Assembly (NCBI RefSeq): GCF_964340395.1 | Contig: NC_135570.1 | Location: 15,003,322-15,067,321, forward strand | From: Glandiceps talaboti | Lineage: Eukaryota > Hemichordata > Enteropneusta > Spengelidae | Length of the DNA: 64,000 bases | Direction of reading: 5' to 3' | Part shown: one piece after another, positions 1-11,142 of the stretch | Numbering within the stretch: position 1 is the stretch's first letter | How the letters are laid out: each line of letters starts with the position of its first letter | Notes under the pieces: model-generated | What the model was told of the DNA's origin: nothing | The model's database searches: none | Seen by the model: the letters and a program-made list of their open reading frames with translations, nothing else | Program-made: the position numbers and the translations under genes

Positions 1-269
1 TGTTTATTGCAATGCTACTAAAATACACACCATACATTGTTTGTATATGTATGCATACTTTTAATAAGAAAACAGATTTCACATAAGTCACTGTAGTTTT
101 AATAAATGGATGTAGTAGTGTTAGTTGGTGTGGAATGAACTGACCTTTGAAACATGGATGATGTGATGCAGAATCTCTAGCCATCCAGTTTCCATGGTAA
201 TGGGAAGATGATTTACGTTGATTGCTCTTTTTTGTTTTATTTCAAATGACACTATTCTCAACTTTGCAG

Positions 270-323
270 GTCAGCTTGTAGCAAATGTAGCAAAAATAGC
301 AAGTCGAGGTCCAGCACCACTCA
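270..323 (+). CDS. Candidate variable-linker cassette exon of CaMKII
   Basis: This is a 54-base stretch with a pyrimidine-containing acceptor ending TTTGCAG and a GTAAGT donor. The next CaMKII exon (5105) needs one base from its predecessor, so a cassette exon here should be phase 1-1. Read that way the stretch is open and gives QLVANVAKIASRGPAPL plus split codons. CaMKII linkers are known for alternatively spliced short exons at this place. I do not recognise the peptide itself, and one other frame is also open, so this rests on splice sites and phase only. Confidence 0.35.
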
Positions 324-964
324 GTAAGTGGCATGCTCAAAATGTCGCTTCATTTTAATACACCCAAAGCCAACGCAGAGTATATTTGTGGCAGCTTTCA
401 GACCCTAATAACTGGCAACACTGCTAAACATCAAACCCTCAAGCAAACTGCAATATGATTACCCCAATGTTTTTAGATCCCACTTATGTTGTAGCGTGGT
501 TGTTTTGCTGTTTGTTTGTTTGTTGCTTATAATCTACAGTGGCTCATGCATATTAAACGGTGGTATGAAGTGTGTATTTGTTGTTGTAAAATGTCGTACT
601 TTGGAACGTGTATGGTACCATTTTACATAAGACTTGACTAAAGAAGTTATTCTTTGTGTTTGTAATCATTTCTGAAAGAATTACCTGTCGAACATCATTC
701 TGTCAGTTGTTCATGATGATTGTAGTGAATATTTTGTCTGATACACAGCTGTTATATTTCTGCAATTTGCAAATTTTTTACTTTGAGTTTTAGCTAAAAG
801 TTTTGGCAAAGGACATGGAGTTTCTGTCATGATTACATTTACATTCCAACATCTAGATTTAATACAAGGTTTGTGTAGTTTACGGTAACTATGGTAACAG
901 TCTACATCCGATAATAAGTCTACATGAACTTTATTACTGTAAACAACATTGTAATTACAATTCT

Positions 965-1255
965 CTACCATATATGGATGCTAGCACCATTTTTTTTGGC
1001 CATGTATGGCAGTTATTCCATATAAGGCCGTGACCTTCAATGCTGGAGACAATATTATAATTACATGCAAATTTCTACCATATATGGATGCTAGCACCAT
1101 TTTTTTTGGCTATGTATGGCAGCTATTCCATATAAGGCCAGGACCTTCAATGCAGGAGACAATATTATAATTATATGCAAATTTCTACCATATATGGATG
1201 TTAATGCCATTATTTTTGCCATATATGGCAGTTATTCCCTATAAGGCTGTGAATC
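965..1255. repeat. 110-bp tandem repeat (2.6 copies) with CArG and octamer motifs
   Basis: Copies start at 965, 1075 and 1185, and the last is partial and diverged. Perfect CArG boxes (CC, six A/T, GG) lie at 968-977, 1018-1027, 1078-1087, 1128-1137, 1188-1197 and 1219-1228. The octamer ATGCAAAT occurs at 1065 and 1175. The repeat lies in intronic DNA of the CaMKII gene. The motifs are seen directly; binding by SRF or POU factors is inference. Confidence 0.8.
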
Positions 1256-1708
1256 CAGTACTGTCAAATAAAGTGAAGTAGGGAGGTAATTAGGCAGGAA
1301 TTTTGTATCACCTTAAATCTCAAGGTCAATATTATTTTCGCCTGGAGTCCATGCGGATTGAGTTTTTAAATTTTGCTTTCCAATAAATGAAAATTTAAAA
1401 TCCTAATCTGCATTTATTCCAGGCTAGATAAAGTGTACTTTTACAGCACTATATAGATAGTTGTAAGCCAACATTCCAACCAATAAAAGTTGAGATTTTG
1501 TGTAAGCCTGTCATCGGTATTAAAACACATTTCAGGAAATTTATCTCAAATTTAGGTTAATTATAATCATTTCAATATCAAAACGACTGATTTCAGCAAA
1601 GCGCTTTTTTCCCCTTTTTTTAAAACAAAAATATTTAAATTTTGTATATCTGAAATATTTGACATGGTCTAACTAGCCAGTACATGTCATCTAATTTGAC
1701 AAGATCAT

Positions 1709-1721
1709 TGACCTCTGACCT
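1709..1721 (-). promoter_or_regulatory. Perfect DR1 nuclear-receptor-type element, copy 1
   Basis: The + strand reads TGACCTCTGACCT, which on the - strand is AGGTCA-G-AGGTCA, a perfect direct repeat with one-base spacing. It lies about 260 bases upstream of the decayed alternative start exon at 1984. A second, imperfect DR1-like AGGTTAAAGGTCA follows at 1730-1742. The same perfect 13-mer recurs upstream of the other two start exons. Known DR1 ligands include RXR, HNF4 and COUP-TF families; use here is inferred. Confidence 0.5.
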
Positions 1722-1983
1722 GATTTACAAGGTTAAAGGTCATAGAATGTTAGATATGACAGAAGATCTATGCAATGCAGTAAACCCTCTCTACTGCTAA
1801 TCAATTTGTGCATAGACGTTGGAGGTAGATCGTTTTCCAACTTCTGTAGTTTTTACAATCTCTGTGCATATACCTGGACATTGAAATTAACCTGCAACTT
1901 GACCCTTTGCATAGTTCATAAATTGTTTTCTGGATTTCTTCAGAAGAGAGTAATTTTTTTTGGCTAACTTGAAATTTTTTAAC

Positions 1984-2031
1984 ATGGATTCTTCCACCCA
2001 TTCACACCTCAAGGTGAAACCCAGGAGAAGG
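1984..2031 (+). pseudogene. Decayed alternative first exon (copy 1) inside the CaMKII gene
   Basis: ATG plus 48 bases, then a GTAAGA donor, clearly related to the start exons at 20696 and 29595. All three share ATGGATTCTTCCAC, ACACCTCAAG and CCCAGGAGAAGG, and 300 bases of upstream sequence is also related. This copy is one base shorter (48 against 49), so it ends in phase 0. Both possible partners downstream (linker exon 5105 and hub exon 8048) need phase 1, so it would join them out of frame. The likely reading is a relic of the ancestral internal promoter/first exon. It could still act as an untranslated leader. Confidence 0.55.
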
Positions 2032-5000
2032 GTAAGACATCAAATTTATGTAAACAGTACATTTTTTTCTCTTGATTTTTCCAACTTCCTTGCTCCAAAA
2101 GACAGAGAGTCTGTGTTCCCTGTCAATTCTTGCATGCACAGTTTTTTTTTAGGTTAGAACAACAGCAAGGGTTTTTCTGGACCTTTGTTTCATTTTTCTT
2201 CATTCTTTTTTTTCCGTGCATATTATCTTAAAAGCAGTTTTGAAATCTTGCATGAGGCCATGTCAGATTTTTGACACAGGACAAAATTTTGACAAAATTT
2301 TGACACTACATCGAAATAATTGGCCCTATAACAGTCAGGTTCCAACTACAGTTGTAATTTTCAGATTAAGATAAAAATTTGGAAATTAAACTTCAAAAAT
2401 TATGTTTTCTCCCCAATCCTTGCTTTGATTGTCTACTACAGTGGATGTGACGTGTGAACTCATGAAACTATAAATAATAAATGCATTCAAGAATTTACTT
2501 TTGGAGAAGAAAAAAATTATCTCGATACCCTCAAGAAATTTCTAGTGTTTGATTTGAGTTGGAGCCTGACTGTACCATTTCATGTGAAGAAGATTATTTC
2601 CAATTTTGAGTAAAAAATAATGTATTGCTGAAACCTGGTGATCCAAATATGGAGTCACAGATTCTATAGATACATGATTGTATATAGAGATTGTAGTTTG
2701 TGAAAATTTTCACAAAGTTGATAACTTTTCAACCAAACTGTTGATAACGTGCCATAGAAAAGAATGACATCTTTGATTACATTCTAAAATAAAAGATCTC
2801 GGTGAAAAACTTCCCAAAATTTGATCATTTGTGACATTTATGGAATTTTGAAAATGTACAAGAAAAACGCAAATTTGTGAAAAAGCACTTGAAAATTTGA
2901 AGAAAAGTCTTTTTAAAAAATGAATTTTTGAAAAATGTAATTCAAAAAACTTTATTTGATCAAAAAAAAATTTATGAGTCACAAATCCAAGTTCATTAAT
3001 CCCTAAAATCATCATGTTTCAGCAAATTGAACATAAGTCAACAAAAGACAGATAAAACTATAAAGAAGTAATTCCTCATATACTCAATTTTTATGTCTGC
3101 TAAAGTTTGTTAAAAATCGTTAAGAATATGAAATGTTTCGACCGTAAAATGCAGACATTGCTGGCACTCCTGTAGTCTCAGACACCCAAACAAACCCTAA
3201 AAACACCAAAAGATATAATTTTGCACAGTGTTCAACAGTCTTCAGAAAGGAGGGTGTCACAGAAGGTTCACTTTCTGGAAGAGCGTGACAGTAGGTACAG
3301 GGATTAAGAGGCCCCCCTACACCTAATAAACAGGCATTACTAGTCTGTTGTTTGGTGGTCTGAGTTCTGTAGTCTGCTCTAGATTGTTACAGCATTGTCT
3401 GTATTTTACAATGTAGGTAACGTTTTTGAACACAAATCATACTACCCTTCCCAGATAAGCAACTAGATTTTATTTTGTAAGATTTTTGTATAGACTAATA
3501 TCACATAGCTGTAGGTACTAACATCTTAGCAGAAATAGTCCATCAATTTCTTAATGTCAGTGGATTCATAGATTCAGTTTTATAATTTATGCTTGTGCCT
3601 CTAATCCTTCAAAAAATTGTTATTTTCCTCAATATTCCACCTGTAGTCTTTTACTTTAAATACATCTTCACACACTATACAATATGGCTTGTGTTACATT
3701 TGTAATTGCAAAGCTTCAACAGTTCAATGAAGTGTATTGCATCATAGACTGCATCTATTCTCTAAACAAGTTCATTACTACATCAAAACACAGTGTTTTC
3801 ACATTATTCAAGACAGCAGTGTCTGCTAGTCAGCAAGTGTACTCAGAAACGTAAAGCTGAAAGTCAAACAACTTTACGGTAGGCAATCAGCTCTTGCCCC
3901 AGCACTGTCTCAGTAGCCAGTGAGCTCTCACCCCAACCTTATCTCTGTAGCAATCAGCTTACCCCCAGCACTATCTCAGTAGCCAATCAGACATCAGCCT
4001 TCACCCCAGCACTATCTCAGTAGCCAATCGGCCCTTACCTTAGCACTATCTCAGTAGCCAATCAGCCTTCACCCCAACATTTAGTACCCAATCATCTCTC
4101 ACCTTAGAACTATATCAGTAGCCAATTGGCTCTCACCTTTATTAGTAGCAATCAGTTCACTGCTAAACATAAACCAATCAGCTCATAGCCCAGCACAACA
4201 AATTTTAGTCTTTTTCAGTTCAACGAATATCAGAAATAGTTGTAATGTTTAAAATCTTTAAAATATTTAATGTCATGTTTAGACAAAATGATGATGCTGT
4301 AAACATATTAACTAAATGACTGCTGTCAAGTTCATACAGAGAATAATATTACGGATGTCAAATGTCAGGAAAGTAACATGGATTTAGAAAAAATAGTCTG
4401 TGGTGAGATTATTGTAGGCTGAATGTTTCAACACGCTGATAATTTTTAATCCAATATTGAATAGATTAGGTTTAGTATTAAGAACTGATTAATCAATCAA
4501 TCAGGTGATGGAATAGCCATATCTATCAATTAATCAAGCGATAAAAAAGATTACATTCTGTATTCAGATTCTATCAGGCAAGTGATTGAAAGAAGGTGTT
4601 GACATCCAAAGTGTTAATTGGTGCTGGCAGTGGTGTCTGCAAATTATTAAAGTTGTGGTCAAATTTCTTCCAATATGGCATCTTTGTGGTCACTCTGAGG
4701 ATCAGGGAGTGGATGGCTGTGGACATCCCTTTTGTCATACACCATGGTGTAAGCTCCGATCTGAAACCATGACAGTTTCCACTATACTTGTTGCTGTGAC
4801 AACACTGGATAATTTCAACTTTGTTCAGGAGCAAACTTGTTGCTATGACAACAATGGGCAATTTCAACTTTGTTCATGGGTAAACTTGTTGCTATGACAA
4901 CAATGGCGTTTGAAAACAAATCAGTTATACTAGTTTTGTTATGTTTTGTGTTGTGTTGTTTTGTGATTTTATTTCAGCCTCGGTATAAATTTTACACCCA

Positions 5001-5104
5001 TCATGTAACACACATTATAAATTATTGTCATGTGTAATAACCATTTTGTTTCCAAATTGCGGTGATTTGAAACCAACTCATGAGGCAGCATACTTTGTTT
5101 TCAG
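2032..5104. other. Intronic DNA of the CaMKII gene
   Basis: AT-rich sequence with no exon I can support. It contains degenerate tandem repeats built around 'AGTAGCCAATCAG' at about 3880-4165 and a short repeated 'TTGCTATGACAACAATGG' stretch near 4790-4905. Open frames of about 100 codons on either strand (2710-3015, 4574-4897) show no recognisable domain. Confidence 0.6.
3880..4165. repeat. Degenerate tandem repeat with CCAAT motifs
   Basis: About seven imperfect copies of a 35-45 base unit containing AGTAGCCAATCAG and CCCAGCACTATCTC. The spacing is irregular, which suggests an old, decaying array. Confidence 0.7.
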
Positions 5105-8100
5105 CTGGAAGGACATTAATGAACAAGAAATCTAATGGCGTCAAGGAGTCAACAGAAAGTAGTACAATTGAAGACGAAGATGTTAGAGGTAAGAAAAAAA
5201 CAAACATTAGCAGTGCCCAGAGATATTACTATGGAAAACAAGCTATTGTCAAACTAAGATAGACTTACTAAAATTATTGTTGATATACTACCATGGAAAC
5301 CAAGCTATCGTCAAACTAAGATAGACACAAACTTAAACTATTGTTGTTGTATGTGGTAGATCACATTAGGTGGGTGATAGCAATGCCTTGGTTATGTTGG
5401 ATATCATCACTCTTTAAAAAAGGTACTTTTAAGGCTATATAGTATATATGCTAAAATTTGACGTTCTACCATAACTCAAGAATTTGAATACACAGAGATT
5501 CCATTCAAGTGTCTACATCCATGTTATCAAGACTCCATTCAAGTGTGTACACCCATATTATCAGACGCCATTCAAGTGTCTATACCCATATTATAAGACG
5601 CCATTCAAGTGTCTATACCCACATTATCAAACACCATTAAAGTGTCTACACCCATATTATCAGACTCCATTCAAGTGTCTATACCCATAGTATAAGACTC
5701 CATTCAAATGTCTATACCCATATTATCAGACGCCATTCCATTCAAGTGTCTACCCCCATATTATCAGACACCATTCAAGTGTCTATACCCATATTATCAG
5801 ATTCCATTCAAGTGTCTACACCCATGTCATTAAGACTCCATTCATGTGTCTACACCCATATTACAAGACGCCATTCTAGTGTCTACACCCACATTATCAG
5901 ACTAGCTTTAGTTTGTGTCTTTGTTAGCTTCACGATAGTTGATGTGCCACTGTTGTGATTATGCAATGAACAACACTCACATTTGGTATAATACAAACTA
6001 TAAAGAAGAATGATCAAATAGTAAGTAGAGAAAGGAAATCGCAAACAATCAGATATTCACAACTTGAGGTAAGAAAAAACAACACACAATTTGCATTCGA
6101 GATAAGTAATGTAAAACAATCTCACGTGAGAGGTAATAAATAACAGACTATTGGATAATCAGTATGTTAAGAAACAAAGTGCAAACAATACTGATGTTTA
6201 GTACAGAGAGAAGGAATAACAAACATTCATGTCGTACGAGTTTTGGGGTGTTTTTGGAAATATCAATTTCATTGGATTTGTGTGTATACTAGTATCTAGT
6301 TCAAAGGGTATCCATGGTATCAGATCTCCTCTCACTACATGTCTGACTCAATGAGGTCCTGATATGAAATTTCAAATTCAAACGAAGTCGCTCACATAGT
6401 CATTAAAGTCTTGTTAATGAATCACAGAATTCTGCCCAATGATAAAGTAGTATTTATTGAGGCAGTTACATGATGTCCAAATATGGTACATTTGTCTGTA
6501 TCTCTATCTGTATCTGTATCGTTGTTGACATACAACCACCAATACTGGTTGTCATGTACGCCACCAACGGTTATGTGTGGAGCAATGCTAACAAAGTACT
6601 GAGGAACCCTAGTATTGTAGCATTCAGTATCTGATCAGGATTGTAATTATACAATGTTTTTATCATTCTAACAGTTGAGGGTTTCATTTGTATTAACAAC
6701 TTTTGGTTCATAATCTCTCATTGAGCTAGACAGGGTGGAGAGAGATCTTGAGATTTGAAGCCACAGCTAGAATCAAGACTAGTGTGTATATCGAATGTGT
6801 GAATACAATGTGCAGCATTTTCAGACTTCAAAATGAGAGAGAGCCAACACAAAAGTTTTGACATAACTTGAGAATTCAAATGAGGCACGCTAACTTTAAG
6901 AAATAACTAGAGATCAAATATTCACATCTAAAAGTAACTAAAAATGCCAATTTATTTTTATAGCTGTGTCAAGGTTGCAATGCTTTTAGTCATTCAGTTC
7001 TTTACATTTTCACTTAGTCCAAGGAGACGGGAAAATAGTGAAATCTGGGCCAACAAGACCTGGCGATAAGATTGGTGAATACAATGACTTTTCACTGGAA
7101 TAAAGACAGAATATTAACACTGAATCTACGACAGATACAGAGATATATGGTTTGAAAAGTCAACATTTGAGTTTAAAAACATATACTAAGTTGTTGCCAT
7201 TGACTGACAAATTGAACTAAATGGTATATTCTGCCAATATTTGTAATAACGATGCATGCTGTATTGGGAATGTTGATATGGGATAGGGATAGAATATTGC
7301 AAGCTTTAGGACAATGTCACAAGCTCTTACGTATGCAGCACTGTCAAAATTTTAGCTATCTCCATTCACCATCTTCTCTTTCATGTAAAATGTTTCAAGT
7401 AACACTATAATCAGCAGCGGCCATATTGGATTTTTCACTACTATCTGACAAATTTTTAAAAAATGAAAATGCACACTATATTGTTGTCTGGCAATATACA
7501 ACTTGCTCATAAATTTTGAGAATGAATAAAATATCATTGATGTAACACTTTGTGTGTGGTTCACACACCATATCTGATAACACTAAAGTCTATGTTTATG
7601 GGGAAAAGTGTTGCGTATCTTTACAGTGTGTAGTGAAACGTGCCTGCATGCCACTGTTCACAAACTGTTGCAAGCAACCAATCAGAAATCCAATATGGCC
7701 ACCTCTGATGGTAGCACTATACATTTGGGTGCCATGGTGTATGAGCTAAGACATTGTCACTGTAACCCGTAGACAAAAAGTGATTCACATGTAGTAGTTT
7801 CCTCGACAGGGTGACTGATGGATAGCATTATCTTTCAGCCTGTAACATAACCATGACAACAACTCACATTTATTTGCAGTTCATGAACAATAACCATGGC
7901 AACAAGAAGCTTGTATGTTTAATAGTCATGTCAACAACTTGCACCTATTCACAGCTCATAAATAATAACCATCACAACAACTTATTTTATTTACTTTCAG
8001 TTTTGTAAACAATAACCATGACAACAAGTATTGTTATATACTTTCAGCTCGTAAACAAGAAATAATCAAGATGACAGAGTCACTACTTGATGCAATTACT

Positions 8101-10293
8101 AACGGAGATTATGAAGCGTATACGTAAGTACTTCTTTTAACTTCCAACAGACATTTAGTTTAGATTTTGACAGACGTCATATTTTTCGTTCCCGACAGAA
8201 TCTTCTTTGACAGACACATATTTTAGTTCCCGACAAACACTGATTTTACCTTCAGACAGACGTACCTTTTTCTCTAAGGTTCAAACAGACACTGCTTGTA
8301 ACTTCTGACAGACATACACTTCCAACAGACACATCTGTCATATTTTGACAGACACATACCGGTATATTAGTTCCCCGAAAGACACCACTTTTATTTTCTG
8401 ACAGAAATGTACTTCTCTGAGCTTCCAACAGACACTTTTTTTTACCTGACAGACACTACCAGAAGGTTTATGGAAATGGTTAGATTTTGTCTGCCTGTCT
8501 CTGTCTAGTCACTTGTTTTGTAAATATATAGGCCAATGTCTTTCCTACATTTGTGTTTCTAACACGTACATATTCAGAAAAATATTGAGTCAATAACAGG
8601 AAAACTGAAGAAAAGTCTGTTTTGTTGTATTTATTACAGCAAGATATGTGATCCCCATTTAACCTGTTTTGAACCAGAGGCTATGGGTAATCTAGTGGAG
8701 GGCATGGAATTTCATAGATTTTATTTTGAGAATGGTAAGTATGTCTTGGTATATAGATTCAGTTACCATTTTTAAACAATATTGTGTTCAATATTTGTTG
8801 CATAATTGCGTCAGTTGTCTAATTGGTGTGATGAAATATGGGCAAAATATTTGGCTGGCTCTGCCCTATTTCTCAAATGATGGTGCCAATGGTAAGCCAC
8901 CACAGTCTTGAACAGAGCACACTAATTCGTGTACAGTGGTGTGTAAAGTGCAAGATTTGAACAAGAACTGATATACCGAAAATCAACAAGCAGTCCACTA
9001 CAAATGTACTGCATGCCACTCCCATCCCCACTCAGGGGATTGTTTACTACAAATTGTACTACATACCATTCCCACCCCCCACCCAATGGTTGTTCACTAT
9101 AAATTGTACTGCATACCACTTACATCCCCTACCCCTTCCACATTAGACAACATGATGCCAGACCAGCTGTTGTTTCGACCCCTTCCACTCACAGTAACTT
9201 TGGTTTGATATCTTTCTCTATTTACAGTTCTTTCTAAGAATAATAGAGCAAGAAATACAACTATTCTCAATCCACACGTACATCTGCTAGGAGAAGACGC
9301 TGCTAGTATTGCATATATTAGACTTACACAGTTTATTGATAGGTAAGTTATTGCATATATTAGACTTACACAGTTTATTGATAGGTAAGTTATTGCATAT
9401 ATTAGACTTACACCGTTTATTGATAGGTAAGTTATTGCATATATTAGACTTACACAGTTTATTGATAGGTAAGTTATTGCATATATTAGACTTACACAGT
9501 TTATTGATAGGTAAGTTATTGCATATATTAGACTTACACAGTTTATTGATAGGTAAGTTATTGCATATATTAGACTTACACAGTTTATTGATAGGTAAGT
9601 TATTGCATATATTAGACTTACACAGTTTATTGATAGGTAAGTTATTGCATATATTAGACTTGCACAGTTTATTGATAGGTAAGTTATTGCATATATTAGA
9701 CTTACACAGTTTATTGATAGGTAAGTTATTGCATATATTAGACTTGCACAGTTTATTGATAGGTAAGTTATTGCATATATTAGACTTACACAGTTTATTG
9801 ATAAGTAGGTTATTGCATATATTAGACTTACACAGTTTATTGATAAGTAGGTTATTGCATATATTAGACTTACACAGTTTATTGATAGGTAAGTTATTGC
9901 ATATATTAGACTTACACAGTTTATTGATAGGTAAGTTATTGCATATATTAGACTTACACAGTTTATTGATAGGTAAGTTATTGCATATATTAGACTTACA
10001 CAGTTTATTGATAGGTAAGTTATTACATAATAACCAAACCCAGCTGGCAATGAGCAGGTTTGAGCCATGACTGGTATATAGGCACATGATTTAACATCTC
10101 ATGAACCAAACTTGTGCTTAACTGAAAACTAGATATGCATAATTCTCATTTTAAAAAATGGTTTTCTATTCACAGAACTGGGTGTCCTGTCACCACGCAG
10201 TCTGAAGAAACCAGGGTGTGGCTCAAGAAAGATGCCAAATGGCAGAACGTACATTTCCACCGCTCAGGAGCTCCCAGTGCACCAGCAAAATAA
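5105..10293 (+). CDS. CaMKII: CaM kinase II, linker and association (hub) domain, 3' part of gene
   Basis: Five exons are visible: 5105-5188, 8048-8123, 8640-8734, 9228-9342 and 10176-10293 (TAA stop). The first encodes the conserved linker ([20 protein letters not shown]). The others encode the whole association domain, including [72 protein letters not shown] and WQNVHFHRS, ending SAPAK. Splice phases join without a frame break, and consensus GT/AG sites bound every exon. The hub assembles the dodecameric holoenzyme of this Ca2+/calmodulin-activated Ser/Thr kinase. The arginines equivalent to human CaMKII-alpha R433, R453 and R469 are present. The kinase and regulatory exons must lie before the window. 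The donor of the fourth exon lies in a 17-copy minisatellite. An AATAAA overlaps the stop codon, but nothing shows that it is used. Confidence 0.95.
5498..5905. repeat. 33-bp minisatellite
   Basis: About 12 copies of a unit resembling CCATTCAAGTGTCTACACCC followed by ATATTATCAGACT, in a CaMKII intron. The unit length is a multiple of three, so it keeps frames open by chance; no coding role is supported. Confidence 0.9.
7018..7074 (+). CDS. Candidate cassette exon between CaMKII linker and hub
   Basis: Acceptor CACTTAG is preceded by a pyrimidine-rich run; the donor is a weaker TTG|GTGAAT. The 57-base insert is phase 1-1, exactly the phase between exons 5105-5188 and 8048-8123. It is open only in that frame, giving (V)[18 protein letters not shown]; the other two frames contain TAG or TGA. 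Alternative splicing between linker and hub is well known for CaMKII. A Pro/Gly/Lys-rich insert fits, but I do not recognise it as a known isoform segment. Confidence 0.45.
7810..8045. repeat. Degenerate 'AATAACCATGACAACAA' repeats upstream of hub exon 1
   Basis: Several imperfect copies of AATAACCATGACAACAA alternate with TTTACTTTCAG-like tracts just before the acceptor of the first hub exon. The same arrangement precedes the equivalent exon in copies 2 (23500-23609) and 3 (33025-33144), so it was duplicated together with the hub exons. Confidence 0.65.
9309..10022 (+). repeat. 42-bp minisatellite made of a CaMKII exon end and its splice donor
   Basis: Exactly 17 units of 42 bases. Each unit repeats the last 34 bases of the third hub exon (coding [11 protein letters not shown]) plus the first eight intron bases GTAAGTTA. 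The array therefore contains 17 copies of one 5' splice site. Fifteen have the full ATAG|GTAAGT; units 12 (9771-9812) and 13 (9813-9854) carry the altered ATAAGTAGG. Units 3, 9 and 11 have single substitutions. The kinase frame meets TAA right after the first donor (GAT AGG TAA), so only use of the first donor yields a full hub. Confidence 0.95.
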
Positions 10294-10980
10294 AATAGCC
10301 ATCTCTTTTGATTTCTAAGAATACAGGTCATGCAAAATTGTGAAAGGGCACTCAGATAATGATGGAGGATTTCTGGTTCTAACTTAGGGTTTCAACTGAC
10401 AAGTGTCGCAAAGCTCAAACATCAGTTTGTCTTTTATACTGCTTTTGCTAGCAGCCATTTTTTGTACGGTGTGTATGACTATGTACAATAGCCTTTGATT
10501 CTAGAATTAATTGAATCATTTACAGATACATTTCTACAAGATCAATTCAGCTGCATGTGCATATCATTTTTAAAAAAAAGATGCAATTTTTTGAAATTTT
10601 CAGGACTGCTTTAGAAAGACATCGTACTGAGTGGTTGCCACGGCAATATTTGTCGTGACAACCAGCTTTGTGACACAGGTGGTCACTATGGCACCCAGTT
10701 TTGTCAGACTATCATTCTCGTACTAAAAGGGAATTGAGTTGCCTAGCAAATTATATGGCAGCTGTTTTGAGAAAAGTAGCTATAACCAACGTTGAGCCAG
10801 AATTTCTGAGGAATTTTTCTTTTTTCCCGCTAATCTTTCCCGGTTGCAAAGATAAAAGTAATGATTACACTTTGCTCACCCTCTTGTCTAAAGTGGTTCA
10901 TGTCACTAGAATCATTGAGGATGAATATACCGGTAAAGTACTTCTTGTGGGAGGCAATGCCAATGGCCTTATTTTGGATT

Positions 10981-11142
10981 TGGTGACCTTATATGGTCAA
11001 TGGTAGCACTTATGATGACCTTATACGGTCAACGATAGCACTTCTGATGACCTTATATGGTCAACGATAGCACTTCTGATGACCTTATATGGTCAAAGAT
11101 AGCACTTCTGACGACCTTATATGGTTAACAAGAGCACTTCTG
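10981..11142. repeat. 32-bp tandem repeat, five copies
   Basis: Five near-identical units of GATGACCTTATATGGTCAAC followed by GATAGCACTTCT, with single-base variants. ACCTTATATGGT is a near-palindrome. Confidence 0.9.

Noticed and set aside
2710-3015. 101-codon reverse-strand frame in the CaMKII intron
   Set aside because: AT-rich, Phe/Leu/Ile-dominated peptide without family features; expected by chance in such DNA.
9309-10022. CRISPR-like direct repeats
   Set aside because: Units are contiguous with no unique spacers, and this is a eukaryotic gene; it is a minisatellite. The same applies to the 33-, 37-, 45- and 62-bp arrays.
9287-10087. Frames of 253-323 codons on both strands over the 42-bp array
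   Set aside because: Same artefact: 42 is a multiple of three. The real coding use is the CaMKII exon that ends at 9342.
10701-11006. 101-codon frame downstream of CaMKII
   Set aside because: No recognisable motif. It ends inside a tandem repeat and lies in the likely 3' untranslated or intergenic region.
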